Positions 16,573 through 26,176 are shown, counted from the stretch's first letter. The stretch: DNA of 45,720 nt from an uncultured Clostridia bacterium (GCA_947589015.1 CANPZF010000014.1:1-45720); one strand, 5' to 3'. Numbers and translations are program-made. Notes: generated from the letters alone by a model not told the origin.

Positions 16573-18078
16573 CTAAAACAATGGTGCAAATAATCTTAAT
16601 ATAGCTTGCCATAAAGATTTAATAACTCCTGCTTTAACATCTGTATCATTTAATCTTTTACTATCTTTAAAAGTACTTTCAAAATCTTCAGCAATTTTCT
16701 GTATTTCACTGACCTCTTCCATATAAATTCCATTTTCAAAATGAAGATATAAACTTCTATAATCCATATTTATTGTTCCTACTACTGCTCGAATATCATC
16801 TGATAAAAATACTTTCGAATGAACAAATCCATTTGTATATTTATAAATTTTTACTCCATTATCGTGTAGTACTCTAAAGAATGAAGTTGTTTGTGTATAA
16901 ACTATTTTTTTATCTGGAATACCCGGTACAATTATTCTTACATCTACACCTCTTTTAGCCGCTCTACAAAGTGAATTAACCATATCGGTATCGATAATTA
17001 AATATGGTGTCATTATGTATAAATAACTTTTTGCACTATTAATCATATTAATATAAACATCTTCTCCGATTAAATCTTTATGAAGTGGTGCAACTCCATA
17101 AGGAATAACATAACCATTATTCTTATCACTATTATTAAAATTATATTTAAATTTTGTAATATCTTTATCTTCATTTATATTAGCATTCCATAAAGTTAAA
17201 AACATAACTGTTAAATTCCAAATAGCATCTCCAACAATTTTAATTCCATTATCTTTCCATATTCCTAACTTACTATTAACATTTATATATTCATCACTTA
17301 AATTCACTCCACCAGAAAAAGCCACTTTTCCATCTATTACTGTGATTTTTCGGTGATCCCTATTATTCATAAATATTCCTCTGAAAGGACTTAATTTATT
17401 AAATGTAATACATTTTATGCCATACTTAGCAAGTTGTTTTGAATAATTTGTTGAAAGCATAGCAATACTTCCCATATCGTCATATAATATTCTAACTTCT
17501 ACACCTTTAGCTGCTTTTTCTTTTAATATGTCTAAAATACTATTCCACATAATGCCTTCATTAATAATAAAGTATTCCATAAATATAAATTTTTCGGCTT
17601 TTTTTAATTCTTTTAATAATTCAGGATAAAATTTTTCCCCGAAATTATAATAATTAATTTCATTGTTAGTACTCACAAAATAATTTGTTCTATTTATTAA
17701 ATAACTAATATTATCTAATTTTTTATCATCTATATCTTTTTTGATTTTTTCTTCTTGAACTAGATATTTATTATACTTTTTTTCATATTCAAATATACTT
17801 TTTAATAATTTGTTTTTAGAATAATTTTTTCCTAAAGTAATTAATAAAATTGTTCCAAATATTGGGAATATTAAAATCAATATTACCCATGGTAAGTCAT
17901 TTGAAAGCCTTGTACTTTCTTTCAATATACCAAGAACAATTAAAATACTTGCCATACTGTAAAATAATGTAATCATTCCAAGATATTTATAAAAAAATAA
18001 TCTTATTACAATGGCAAATCCAAATTGTAAAATAACTCCTGATATAACTATTAGTGCTCTTTTTATTGCATTTAACAT
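16573..18078 (-). CDS. cls: Cardiolipin synthase (phospholipase D family)
   Basis: Membrane enzyme that condenses two phosphatidylglycerol molecules to cardiolipin. It has two N-terminal membrane helices with the PLDc_N region, then two HKD-type motifs: HRKITVIDGKVAFSGGVN and HSKVFLSDDIRAVVGTINMD. The spacing and 501-residue length are normal. AAAGGAG before the ATG at 18078 sets the start; a longer frame to 18129 has no such site. It lies 65 bases downstream of the coupled pair of unknown genes, on the same strand with no clear terminator between, so co-transcription is possible. Confidence 0.93.
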   Translation of the reverse strand: MLNAIKRALIVISGVILQFGFAIVIRLFFYKYLGMITLFYSMASILIVLGILKESTRLSNDLPWVILILIFPIFGTILLITLGKNYSKNKLLKSIFEYEKKYNKYLVQEEKIKKDIDDKKLDNISYLINRTNYFVSTNNEINYYNFGEKFYPELLKELKKAEKFIFMEYFIINEGIMWNSILDILKEKAAKGVEVRILYDDMGSIAMLSTNYSKQLAKYGIKCITFNKLSPFRGIFMNNRDHRKITVIDGKVAFSGGVNLSDEYINVNSKLGIWKDNGIKIVGDAIWNLTVMFLTLWNANINEDKDITKFKYNFNNSDKNNGYVIPYGVAPLHKDLIGEDVYINMINSAKSYLYIMTPYLIIDTDMVNSLCRAAKRGVDVRIIVPGIPDKKIVYTQTTSFFRVLHDNGVKIYKYTNGFVHSKVFLSDDIRAVVGTINMDYRSLYLHFENGIYMEEVSEIQKIAEDFESTFKDSKRLNDTDVKAGVIKSLWQAILRLFAPLF

Positions 18079-18143
18079 AATTTTAACTCCTTTATAAAAT
18101 ACTATTAATGGATTATTATTTTTGATCATTTTGGTTTATTATA

Positions 18144-19256
18144 TTAAATCTTATCTTGCTCTAAATTATTAGCTTTATAATTAATTGCTAACTGAACTAT
18201 ATCGAAAATCTCCGTATTTAACTTATTTTTTTCTATATTAATCGAAGATAAAAACTCTTTATTTTTTTTGAATACTTTTAGTAACAATTTTTTATCCATA
18301 TCATTTAATTCAATTTTATATAAAAGATTTGCAAGTATAACTAATAAATTTTTTTGCCATTCTTTCAAGTCATACATCTTAATAATCAGTTTGTCTTGTG
18401 AAAAAATTTCAATATCACTTTCTGAATATTTAGGTTGCAATCCTAATATAGGATTAATTAATAATTGCGTTGATGAATTCATTAAATTCAAATATGTTCC
18501 AAGTTCATACTGTTGTTTTTCAGTCATTTTTTCATAATCTACTCCGAAATCTTTTATATTTTCTATTGCAGTATCTAGCATTTTGGTTTCATTTGTTATT
18601 CTAGAAATTCTTTCATTAATTTCAACTATTGCTAATTCATAAGATTTAATATCTCTTTCACTAATTAAAGTAAATATTTCCTCTAACCTATCTTGTTCAC
18701 TTTTTGCCTTCCAAAATAATAGGCCACTTCCTAATAGTGCAATACCTGCAATTGACCATCCAATTGGTCCTGCTAATGCTATTATGGCGTTTCCTGCAGC
18801 CATTCCACCACCACCTGCTGCAATGGTTCCTCCACCTAACCAAGCTAATGCTGCATTTGTTGCAGCAGCACCACTTAATGAGGATATTGCTGTACCAGTT
18901 GATGCTACTCCGAATGTTGTAGCAATTCCCATTGCTGCAGTAGGTCCTAATGCGACTACAGCTACTCCTGCTGTTGCTCCAGCGGTTCCAATTCCAATTC
19001 CTTTAATTGTTGCTTTTTGATAATCTTTTTCAATTTTTTGTGCTTGGTCTATCCATTGTAATCTTATTTGTTTTAATCGTTCATATTGCAATTTGTTTTC
19101 ACTAGGCATATGTCTTATAGCATCAAATTTTAATTGAATTTCGTTAAGTGAATTATATATCTTTTTAGTGTGTTCTCCTAAAATTTCAATTTTATTGTTC
19201 GTTTCATTTATAGTATTTTTAATTCGTTCCTGCACTAACTTTAGTTTATTACTCAT
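18144..19256 (-). CDS. Gly/Ala-rich membrane-inserting protein, unknown function
   Basis: A 370-residue protein of no recognised family. Residues 1-80 form a coiled coil (many Lys/Glu/Asn heptads). Residues 85-182 are a glycine/alanine-rich hydrophobic block with glycine-zipper patterns (GIGIGTAGATAGVAVVALG; WLGGGTIAAGGGGMAAGNA; LAGPIGWSIAGIALLGSG) that could form two to four membrane helices. The rest is a second coiled coil and a helical acidic domain. Its ATG follows the stop of the upstream gene directly (TAA-ATG), which implies coupled translation with the 473-residue partner. The layout recalls pore-forming or membrane-remodelling proteins, but that is inference. Confidence 0.7.
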   Translation of the reverse strand: MSNKLKLVQERIKNTINETNNKIEILGEHTKKIYNSLNEIQLKFDAIRHMPSENKLQYERLKQIRLQWIDQAQKIEKDYQKATIKGIGIGTAGATAGVAVVALGPTAAMGIATTFGVASTGTAISSLSGAAATNAALAWLGGGTIAAGGGGMAAGNAIIALAGPIGWSIAGIALLGSGLLFWKAKSEQDRLEEIFTLISERDIKSYELAIVEINERISRITNETKMLDTAIENIKDFGVDYEKMTEKQQYELGTYLNLMNSSTQLLINPILGLQPKYSESDIEIFSQDKLIIKMYDLKEWQKNLLVILANLLYKIELNDMDKKLLLKVFKKNKEFLSSINIEKNKLNTEIFDIVQLAINYKANNLEQDKI

Positions 19257-20678
19257 TTAACTTTCACCATCCTTACTTTTAAAATATGAATCAATATCTG
19301 ATTTATTTTTTATTATTTTATTTTCTTGAACTTTTCTCATTTTCGCTAATTCTATAGAACTATCAAAAATACTTTTATAAGCCTCACTACTTTTTAGGTC
19401 ATTAACAAATATTAAAAGTTGTTTATCATTATATAATTTTGATAATTCATTTAATCCATCAATATAGTCCAAAATAATTGCTTTTTTATTTTTTTCAAAT
19501 TCAATTTGCTTTAAATGATTATTATAGTCTAAAGCTCTACTAGTTTCACCATACAGAGAAACAATAAATCTTCCGATTCCAGCAATATTCAAACGTAAAA
19601 GAAATTCTTCAATATTAAAACTTCCATATTCCCTAGAAATTCCTCTTATTGTAGCATCACCAAAATCTACTAAACAAAATGTAGCATGAGCAACTGTAAG
19701 CATCCTTTTAACAGTATTATTAAATGGTTTGCAATTTCTCCATAATAAATTAAAAGTTCTTTTTTCGTTATTTTCCACACTAAAATATTTGATTGCTCTT
19801 CTTATTGAATAAATTAATCTTACTATTAGTTCATTTACAAATACAGGTATCATTTGAGCTGTCTGAAATCTTGCATCAAATCCTTTTTCATATATTTTTA
19901 TAGCAATTTCATTAATGCTTTTATCAAATTCATTTATTGGTATATTAAGCTGATTTTTTAAAACAATAATATCGTTTATCCAACACATAATTGGTGATGG
20001 TACTCCCATTCCTCTACCTTTACTTGATGACGAACCTGATACATCTGAAATAATATGTCCAAACCAATTTGTAAAAGCACATAAGAATTTACTTGGTATA
20101 TCATTACCTTTCAATTCACATTCATTGCCTACTTTCACTAAAGATATTAAATTACCATCTGATACAAAATGCGATGAATTCGTGAATTGATCTAATATTG
20201 AAAAAAATAAACCTAATAGTGTTGGATTATGTCCCAAAGACTTGAAATGATGATTCGATGGATTTAATCCTAATACATCCAATGTTGCTTCACCTATTCC
20301 ATTTTGATCATAAGGTATTTTGTATTTTTTTTCTAAATATCTTATAGCACATGATAGACTTTTGTCTCCACTCCATCCATTTAATCTTGCAAAATCATTT
20401 ACTTTTTCTTCAAACCATTTATCCGTTATTTCTTCTATACGTGATTCACCTGGTTTTCCTATCAAAAATATGTCTATTATTCCACACAATACACCAGAAC
20501 TTGCTGCTAATGCATAATCTAATTTATCACATTGTGGTTTTAAACTCTTTATAGATTCTATTGTTTCATTTATTTTAATTAATTCATCTTCAGCATTTTC
20601 TAAGGATGATTGTATTGTACTATTAAATTCAAAGCTTTCATTATTAATAGTCATTGAAAGTATTCTTTTATTTGGCAT
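19257..20678 (-). CDS. Uncharacterised helical protein, first gene of a coupled pair
   Basis: A 473-residue protein of unrecognised family. Visible features are a short hydrophobic stretch (about 59-74), then a His/Asp/Gly-rich core that looks like a conserved active or binding site: HH at 143-144, GHNPTLLGLFFSILDQF (149-165), DG at 174-175, and NWFGHIISDVSGSSSSKGRG (204-223) followed by MGVPSP. The H-x3-D spacing (His208, Asp212) is compatible with metal binding as in some helical phospholipases; this is a guess from pattern only. The remainder is helical. GAGGTGA lies nine bases before the ATG. It is directly joined to the Gly/Ala-rich membrane protein downstream and followed further by cls. 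Confidence 0.7.
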   Translation of the reverse strand: MPNKRILSMTINNESFEFNSTIQSSLENAEDELIKINETIESIKSLKPQCDKLDYALAASSGVLCGIIDIFLIGKPGESRIEEITDKWFEEKVNDFARLNGWSGDKSLSCAIRYLEKKYKIPYDQNGIGEATLDVLGLNPSNHHFKSLGHNPTLLGLFFSILDQFTNSSHFVSDGNLISLVKVGNECELKGNDIPSKFLCAFTNWFGHIISDVSGSSSSKGRGMGVPSPIMCWINDIIVLKNQLNIPINEFDKSINEIAIKIYEKGFDARFQTAQMIPVFVNELIVRLIYSIRRAIKYFSVENNEKRTFNLLWRNCKPFNNTVKRMLTVAHATFCLVDFGDATIRGISREYGSFNIEEFLLRLNIAGIGRFIVSLYGETSRALDYNNHLKQIEFEKNKKAIILDYIDGLNELSKLYNDKQLLIFVNDLKSSEAYKSIFDSSIELAKMRKVQENKIIKNKSDIDSYFKSKDGES

Positions 20679-20761
20679 ATTAGTTATTCACCTCATTTTA
20701 ATAAATCATTTCTTATCTAATAATAACACAAATAATATTCAAAATAAAATATAAAAGCAAA

Positions 20762-20795
20762 AGAAATATGAATAACTCATTATATTCATATTTCT
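20762..20795 (-). terminator. Terminator of rpmF
   Basis: Perfect 13-base stem (20762-20774 with 20783-20795) and an eight-base loop, with a T-rich tract following on the minus strand. It lies 9 bases after the rpmF stop codon. Confidence 0.78.
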
Positions 20796-20804
20796 CATAT
20801 TAGA

Positions 20805-20996
20805 TTATGCATTTTCTGTTTCTTTCTTAGAAACGATTTCTTTTCCATCATAATATCCACAGTTTTTACAAACTCTATGAGGCATTACTGGCTCATGACA
20901 ATGTGGACAACTTGCAAATTTTGGTTGTTCTTTTTTCCAAGTTGATCTTCTTGAATGTGTTCTTGCTTTTGACCATCTTCTTTTTGGTTGTGCCAT
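20805..20996 (-). CDS. rpmF: 50S ribosomal protein L32
   Basis: Small basic zinc-ribbon ribosomal protein of 63 residues. The N-terminus MAQPKRRWSKARTHSRRSTW and the cysteine pairs CPHC and CKNC with the PHRVCKNCGYYDGKEI block are diagnostic of the zinc-binding form. A consensus promoter lies upstream and a hairpin terminator downstream, so it is monocistronic here. In many Firmicutes rpmF follows a DUF177 gene, which is absent in this place. Confidence 0.96.
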   Translation of the reverse strand: MAQPKRRWSKARTHSRRSTWKKEQPKFASCPHCHEPVMPHRVCKNCGYYDGKEIVSKKETENA

Positions 20997-21068
20997 TTTT
21001 ATTCCCCCCTTGCTATTCGATATATGTATATATCTATTGTTATTTTTTACTTTCTAAGACACTATAAA

Positions 21069-21097
21069 ATTATACAAGTATTTTCCTTTTTTGTCAA
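21069..21097 (-). promoter_or_regulatory. Consensus promoter of rpmF
   Basis: TTGACA (21097-21092), 17-base spacer, TATAAT (21074-21069) on the minus strand: a perfect sigma-A match, about 70 bases before the rpmF ATG. Confidence 0.88.
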
Positions 21098-21113
21098 TAC
21101 TTTCAATCTTTTT

Positions 21114-21128
21114 AGTTTCGGTATTTTT
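21114..21128 (-). repeat. Copy of short intergenic motif AAAAATACCGAAACT
   Basis: Fifteen bases identical to the copy inside 9142-9161, also in minus orientation. It lies between the pheT stop and the rpmF promoter. Confidence 0.4.
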
Positions 21129-21146
21129 GTTAGCACTTATCACTTT

Positions 21147-23552
21147 TTATTGTTTTCTTAATTGTGCATTTAATTTCTTTTCTAACTCTGTTATTATTTC
21201 TTCCATTGTTTTATTTATTTCTTCATCACTTAAAGTTTTATTTTTGTCTCTAAAAATCAAACTATATGCTATGCTCTTTTTATTTTCGCCTAATTTTTCA
21301 TTTCTATATATATCAAATAAATTGGCACTTTCCAATAATTTTTTACCTTTTTTAGTAATTATTCTTTCAATTTCTCCAACTTCAACATCTTCATCTACAA
21401 TAACTGCTATATCTCTTTCTACTGCTGGAAATTTTGGTATTTCAACATATTTCTTACTACTTTTACAATATTTTATCAATTTTGTTATGTTAACTTCTGC
21501 TAAATATGCTCTTTTTTCTATTCCATAATTATTCAATACTTCTGGATGTACTTCTCCAATTATTGCAATTGTATCTATTCCTATATTTATATTAGCACAT
21601 CTACCTGGATGATAAGATTCATTTTCACTTTCCTTTTTTATATCAAATCTGCTAATTCCAATACTTTCTAATACATTTTCAATAATTCCTTTTAATATAT
21701 AAAAATCTACATCTTCCCCATACATGCCAATTGTTAAAATATTTTCTTGTAATGGTACTTCTCCATTTTCTATTTCATTGCTTATATTTTTATAATTTCT
21801 TGATATATCAAATAATTTTACATTTTGATTTTTCTTATTTACATTTGTTGCTAAAATTTGCATCATACTTGGTACTGTTGATGGTCTCATTAATTTATAT
21901 TCATCACTTAATGGATTTTGTATTGTTATTGCATATTTTTTTACTTCTTCACTTATATTAGATTTCTCTAAATCTTTTTGACTTACAAAACCATATGTAT
22001 ATATTTCTGATAAACCACTATTTACAAGAATTTCTTTTATTTTATTTTCTATTTTTTGTTCTTTATTCCTGATACCTAATGTCGTATCTGCTTTTATTAG
22101 TGTAGTTTCCAATTTATCATATCCATAAAATCTTACTACTTCTTCAGCTAAATCCGCTAAAAATTCCAAATCCATTCTAAAATATGGTGCAATTGCAACA
22201 TCGTTTTCAACTTTTATTTCTAATTTTTCAAGGATCTCTATCATTTCTTGTTTGTTTATATTTGTACCCAATAAACTATTAATTCTATCTGCATCTAACT
22301 TTATTTTATTTATTTTTTGTGTTGTTGGATATACATCTATTTTTCCATCTACAACTTCTCCTGCTCCTAATAGTTCTACTAATTCAACAGCTCTATTAAT
22401 TGCTCTTAATGCATTTTCAGAAGATAATCCTTTTTCAAATCTTGATGATGCTTCTGTTCTTAATCCTACTTTTTTTGCTGTTTTTCTTACACTTCCTCCA
22501 TAAAATACAGCTGATTCAAATACTACTGTTTTAGTGTCTTCTTCTATCTCGGAATTTAATCCACCCATTACACCTGCAATAGCAACAGCCTTTTTTTCAT
22601 CTGCTATTACTAAATCTTCTTCATCCAATATTCTTTCTTGTTCATCTAAAGTAGTAATTTTTTCACCTTTTTTGGCTCTTCTTACTGTTATATGTTTTCC
22701 TTCAATTGAATTAATATCAAATGCATGCATTGGTTGCCCCATTTCTAACATAACATAATTTGTAATATCAACTATGTTATTTATACTTCTAACTCCACAT
22801 GCTTTTAATCTTCTAGTTAGCCATTCTGGTGATGGTCCTATTTTTACATTTTTAACTACTCTTGCTATATATCTATAACATAAATCTGGAGCTGTTATAT
22901 CTACTTTTAAGTCTTCAATCTCTTTTTTGTTCTCAATATTTAATTCATCTATATTTTTTCTTGGATTTTTGAATTTTTTTCCTGTAGATATTGCTACTTC
23001 TCTTCCTAATCCCTCTATTGATAAACAATCTGGTCTATTAGGCGTTATTTCAAAATCTATTATATCTTCTCTTAACTTCAAAACTTCTACAATATCTTTT
23101 CCTAAATCATTTTCTAAGGATTTATCTAATATCATTATTCCATTTTCTATTTGATTTGGAAAATCTGTTAGACCTATATTTAATTCACCTATAGAGCAAA
23201 GCATTCCACAAGATTCAACACCTCTTAACATTCCTTTTTTTATCTTTACTCCTCCTGGTAAATCTGAGCCATCTTTCGCAACAGGTACAATATCTCCTTC
23301 TTTTACATTTGGTGCACCTGTTACAATTTGAACTATTTCATCTCCAATGTCTACTTTGGTTATTACCATATGGTCTGAATTTTCATGCTTTTTTATTTCT
23401 AAGATTTTGCCTACAACAACATTTTTTATATCATTACCTTTTTGTTCTATTGTTTCTACTTTAGAACCTGTCATTGTTAATATATCTCCTAATTCTGTTG
23501 GAGTTATATCTATATCACTATATTCCTTTAACCATTCTATATTTGCTTTCAT
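21147..23552 (-). CDS. pheT: Phenylalanine--tRNA ligase beta subunit
   Basis: Beta subunit of the alpha2-beta2 PheRS, which carries the editing site and tRNA-binding modules. At 801 residues it is full length. Domains in order: EMAP/OB-type tRNA-binding domain (about 40-150, KVDIGDEIVQIVTGAPNVKEGD), B3/B4 editing domain (RPDCLSIEGLGREVA, then DITNYVMLEMGQPMHAFD), B5 (KIKLDADRINSLLGTNI), the synthetase-like core, and the C-terminal ferredoxin-fold anticodon domain (FPAVERDIAVIVDEDVEVGE). AGGAG precedes the ATG. It is the last gene of the T-box-controlled pheS operon. Confidence 0.96.
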   Translation of the reverse strand: MKANIEWLKEYSDIDITPTELGDILTMTGSKVETIEQKGNDIKNVVVGKILEIKKHENSDHMVITKVDIGDEIVQIVTGAPNVKEGDIVPVAKDGSDLPGGVKIKKGMLRGVESCGMLCSIGELNIGLTDFPNQIENGIMILDKSLENDLGKDIVEVLKLREDIIDFEITPNRPDCLSIEGLGREVAISTGKKFKNPRKNIDELNIENKKEIEDLKVDITAPDLCYRYIARVVKNVKIGPSPEWLTRRLKACGVRSINNIVDITNYVMLEMGQPMHAFDINSIEGKHITVRRAKKGEKITTLDEQERILDEEDLVIADEKKAVAIAGVMGGLNSEIEEDTKTVVFESAVFYGGSVRKTAKKVGLRTEASSRFEKGLSSENALRAINRAVELVELLGAGEVVDGKIDVYPTTQKINKIKLDADRINSLLGTNINKQEMIEILEKLEIKVENDVAIAPYFRMDLEFLADLAEEVVRFYGYDKLETTLIKADTTLGIRNKEQKIENKIKEILVNSGLSEIYTYGFVSQKDLEKSNISEEVKKYAITIQNPLSDEYKLMRPSTVPSMMQILATNVNKKNQNVKLFDISRNYKNISNEIENGEVPLQENILTIGMYGEDVDFYILKGIIENVLESIGISRFDIKKESENESYHPGRCANINIGIDTIAIIGEVHPEVLNNYGIEKRAYLAEVNITKLIKYCKSSKKYVEIPKFPAVERDIAVIVDEDVEVGEIERIITKKGKKLLESANLFDIYRNEKLGENKKSIAYSLIFRDKNKTLSDEEINKTMEEIITELEKKLNAQLRKQ

Positions 23553-23564
23553 TTTATTTTTCTC

Positions 23565-23849
23565 CTATCTATAATTATTATATCTTCTTTGTCTATCTTC
23601 TCGAGATATTCCATATAAATGATTTTCATCATTTTGCTTTTTATCTTGTTTCTTAAAAGATATTTTTAATCTTTCAATAAAAGATGGCTCAAATACTGTT
23701 ATTACATAATTTCCATCTTCATCAAAATATGCTTTTGTATTTATATTTAATTGTGGATATTGTTTCATTATAAATTTTATTTCTCTAATTTTTTGACTTT
23801 TTTCTTGTTCACTTATACCACTACTAAATTTGTACATTCTATTTATCAT
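23565..23849 (-). CDS. Small charged protein between pheS and pheT, unknown function
   Basis: A 94-residue hydrophilic protein of no recognised family. It has a helical Lys/Glu-rich N-terminal half (SEQEKSQKIREIKFIMKQY), a short beta segment (TKAYFDEDGNYVITVFEPSF) and a basic, Asn/Arg-rich end. AGGAGAG precedes the ATG. It starts 40 bases after the pheS stop and ends 12 bases before pheT, so it is inside the operon and will be controlled by the same T-box. pheS and pheT are normally adjacent, so the insertion is odd. Confidence 0.7.
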   Translation of the reverse strand: MINRMYKFSSGISEQEKSQKIREIKFIMKQYPQLNINTKAYFDEDGNYVITVFEPSFIERLKISFKKQDKKQNDENHLYGISREDRQRRYNNYR

Positions 23850-23889
23850 ATTTTCTCTCCTATAATAATTAAATTTTTAATTATTCATT

Positions 23890-24909
23890 CTAAAACTGTT
23901 TTAAAAATCTTACATCATTTTCAAATAATAATCTCATATCTTCTATTCCAAATTTTGCCATTGCTATTCTTTCAACTCCAAATCCAAATGCAAATCCTGA
24001 ATATATCTCTGAATCAATCCCACAGTTTCTCAATACATTTGGATGTACCATTCCACAGCCTAAAAGTTCTATCCAGCCTTCTTGTTTACATACTCTGCAT
24101 CCTTTCCCTCCACATACAAAACATGATACATCAGCTTCTGCACTTGGTTCTGTAAATGGAAAATGATGTGGTCTAAATCTTATTTTTGTATTTTCACCTA
24201 AACATTTTTTAGCAAACATTTCTAATGTTCCTTTTAAGTCTGTCATTGCTATATTTTTATCTACTACTAGGCCTTCTATTTGATGAAATACTGGGGAATG
24301 TGTTGCATCCACACTATCTGAACGATATACTGCACCTGGACATATTATTTTAATTGGTGGTTTTTGATTTTCCATTACTCTTGCTTGCACTGGTGATGTT
24401 TGGCTTCTTAACACTATATCATCTGATATATAAAATGTATCTTGTACATCTCTTGCAGGGTGGTCTGGTGGCGTATTTAATTTATCAAAATTGTATATTG
24501 CTTTTTCTACTTCTGGTCCATCTGCTATTTCATAACCCATTCCTAAAAATATTTCCTCTACTTCTTTAATAATTTGAGTTATTGGATGAATAGAACCTAA
24601 TTTTGTTTTTTTACTTGGTTCTGTTACATCTATATTTTCTGTTCTTAATTTTTTTAATAATTCTTCTTTTTTTAATTGCTTTTCTTTTTCTTGAATTAAT
24701 CTTTCTAATTCATCTCTTACTTCATTTACTAAGCTTCCAATTACAGGTCTTTCTTCTGGAGAAAGTATTCCCATTTTTCTAAGTACAATTGTTAATTCTC
24801 CTTTTTTTCCTAAATATTGTACTCTTACATCATTTAAACTTTTTAAGTCTTTGCATGTATCAATTTCTTTAATTGAATTTTCTTTGATTTTTGCTATCTC
24901 TTCTTTCAT
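23890..24909 (-). CDS. pheS: Phenylalanine--tRNA ligase alpha subunit
   Basis: Catalytic alpha subunit of PheRS, a class II synthetase that charges tRNA-Phe. At 339 residues it is normal. An N-terminal coiled coil (about 1-85) precedes the catalytic core with motif 1 ([22 protein letters not shown]), motif 2 ([15 protein letters not shown] with [13 protein letters not shown]) and motif 3 ([18 protein letters not shown]). A zinc-like [13 protein letters not shown] stretch is also visible. A GGAAGGG site precedes the ATG. The T-box leader lies directly upstream. Confidence 0.96.
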   Translation of the reverse strand: MKEEIAKIKENSIKEIDTCKDLKSLNDVRVQYLGKKGELTIVLRKMGILSPEERPVIGSLVNEVRDELERLIQEKEKQLKKEELLKKLRTENIDVTEPSKKTKLGSIHPITQIIKEVEEIFLGMGYEIADGPEVEKAIYNFDKLNTPPDHPARDVQDTFYISDDIVLRSQTSPVQARVMENQKPPIKIICPGAVYRSDSVDATHSPVFHQIEGLVVDKNIAMTDLKGTLEMFAKKCLGENTKIRFRPHHFPFTEPSAEADVSCFVCGGKGCRVCKQEGWIELLGCGMVHPNVLRNCGIDSEIYSGFAFGFGVERIAMAKFGIEDMRLLFENDVRFLKQF

Positions 24910-24977
24910 TGATATTATCCCTTCCTTTTCCTATAATTTATATTTGTTTAAAATTTATTTAACTTTTTCCTCAAAAA

Positions 24978-25226
24978 AACCATTCCATCCTTAATAGGAC
25001 GAAATGGTTATCTTCCGTGGTACCACCTAATTTTATTAGTTTATAACTAATCTCTTGATAGTTTTAACGGTTCAACCGCTCTTTCCTACTATTTTTTCAG
25101 AAAAAGACCTAAAAAGTGAAATTTCTATATAAAGATATTTAATGACTTCCAGCCTTGGTCATTTTCTCTATTAAATATTTTTTCTTTATATTTACTTTGC
25201 TTTTTAATAGGTTTTATTTATTTGTA
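24978..25226 (-). promoter_or_regulatory. T-box leader controlling pheS-pheT, Phe specifier UUC
   Basis: tRNA-sensing leader that permits transcription when uncharged tRNA-Phe binds. On the minus strand the T-box core AGGTGGTACCACGG is at 25028-25015. The terminator hairpin is 25009-24978 (arms AACCATTTCGTCC and GGATGGAATGGTT, then a T run). Upstream is a long stem I with a candidate specifier codon TTC (25120-25118) followed by A, as is usual after a specifier. It lies between promoter and pheS. Phe specificity fits the gene. Confidence 0.92.
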
Positions 25227-25232
25227 ATATAT

Positions 25233-25261
25233 ATTTTATCATAAATTTATTAATTTTACAA
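25233..25261 (-). promoter_or_regulatory. Promoter of the T-box pheS operon
   Basis: TTGTAA (25261-25256), 17-base spacer, TAAAAT (25238-25233) on the minus strand, just before the T-box stem I. Confidence 0.6.
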
Positions 25262-25363
25262 TAAGTTTTTAAAATTTATTTCTTCTTAAATGTTACAGGA
25301 TAATGATATAAACTTTCAAATATTAATAGCATTAAGTACAGTAATATTTCTTTGTGTTTTCCT

Positions 25364-26140
25364 TTATTTAATGTCTTTATGTTTTATATATTTTCTATAA
25401 AATATGATTGAAAGAATTATTGCAATGATTATAAATGTAACAATCACAATAGAAATTTCTCCTGTTTTGGGCAAAACACTTGGAGATTTCGATGAACTTA
25501 TATTATTTGAATTCACCGTATTATTTTTTATTTCTAGTCCTGCTGAATTTGTAGAATTTCCATTTACTTGTTTATTTGTATCATCTTTTTCTGTATTATC
25601 TTTCTTTATATCATCTTTCTTTATATCATCTTCTTTTTCGTCATCTTTTTTTTCGTCATCTTTTTGGGTGTCATCTATTACTGTAATTTCTAGTTTTTTT
25701 GATGATATTGTAACTTCTGAATCAGTTTGTGCGTCAGTATCTAATAAAATATCATTTGTTTCAATTTTTAAAGTACTTCCAACAGTTACATTGTCTTTTA
25801 CTTTAAATTTAAGAACATAAATATCTGCATTTTTTATACTTTGTGTAGAATTACAAATTACTGTTATATTGGGTGATGTTCCTATACTACTCCAATTAGA
25901 AGAATCAGCTACATTCTCACTAATCAATTCTAATTTTTCCGAATCATAAGTATATCTTGTATCTATTCCATTTATACCTTCTTCACTTGTTGCAGATAAT
26001 GTCACAGTAAATATTTCACCTTTTTTTACTTGAGTAACATTTGATTTTAATTCAACTGCTCCTGTAGCTGCAAAAGTTACAGATGTAAATAATATTATAA
26101 ACATTGCAATTATACCTGTACTAATAATTTTATTTTTCAA
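25364..26140 (-). CDS. Cohesin-domain surface protein with LPKTG wall anchor
   Basis: Exported wall protein of 258 residues. Signal peptide (about 1-24), a cohesin-like beta-sandwich (about 27-160; KSNVTQVKKGEIFTVTLSAT, then GINGIDTRYTYDSEKLELIS and ADIYVLKFKVK, the typical cohesin strand pattern), a Lys/Asp linker of repeated KDD units, an Asn/Ser stalk, then LPKTG at 223-227, a hydrophobic segment and a basic tail. The start codon is TTG, with AGGAGG about eight bases before it. It follows the dockerin protein gene by 36 bases. One cohesin means one docking place, so it is a minimal wall-linked receptor for dockerin proteins. Confidence 0.82.
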   Translation of the reverse strand: MKNKIISTGIIAMFIILFTSVTFAATGAVELKSNVTQVKKGEIFTVTLSATSEEGINGIDTRYTYDSEKLELISENVADSSNWSSIGTSPNITVICNSTQSIKNADIYVLKFKVKDNVTVGSTLKIETNDILLDTDAQTDSEVTISSKKLEITVIDDTQKDDEKKDDEKEDDIKKDDIKKDNTEKDDTNKQVNGNSTNSAGLEIKNNTVNSNNISSSKSPSVLPKTGEISIVIVTFIIIAIILSIIFYRKYIKHKDIK

Positions 26141-26176
26141 TTCTTTATCCTCCTTATAAAAATGTTTATAAATTAA

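Noticed and set aside
21091..21528. Plus-strand open frame opposite pheT
   Set aside because: It is antisense to a clear pheT frame and lacks a ribosome site. AT-rich DNA gives many such shadows, also opposite the Gly/Ala-rich gene at 18704-19020.
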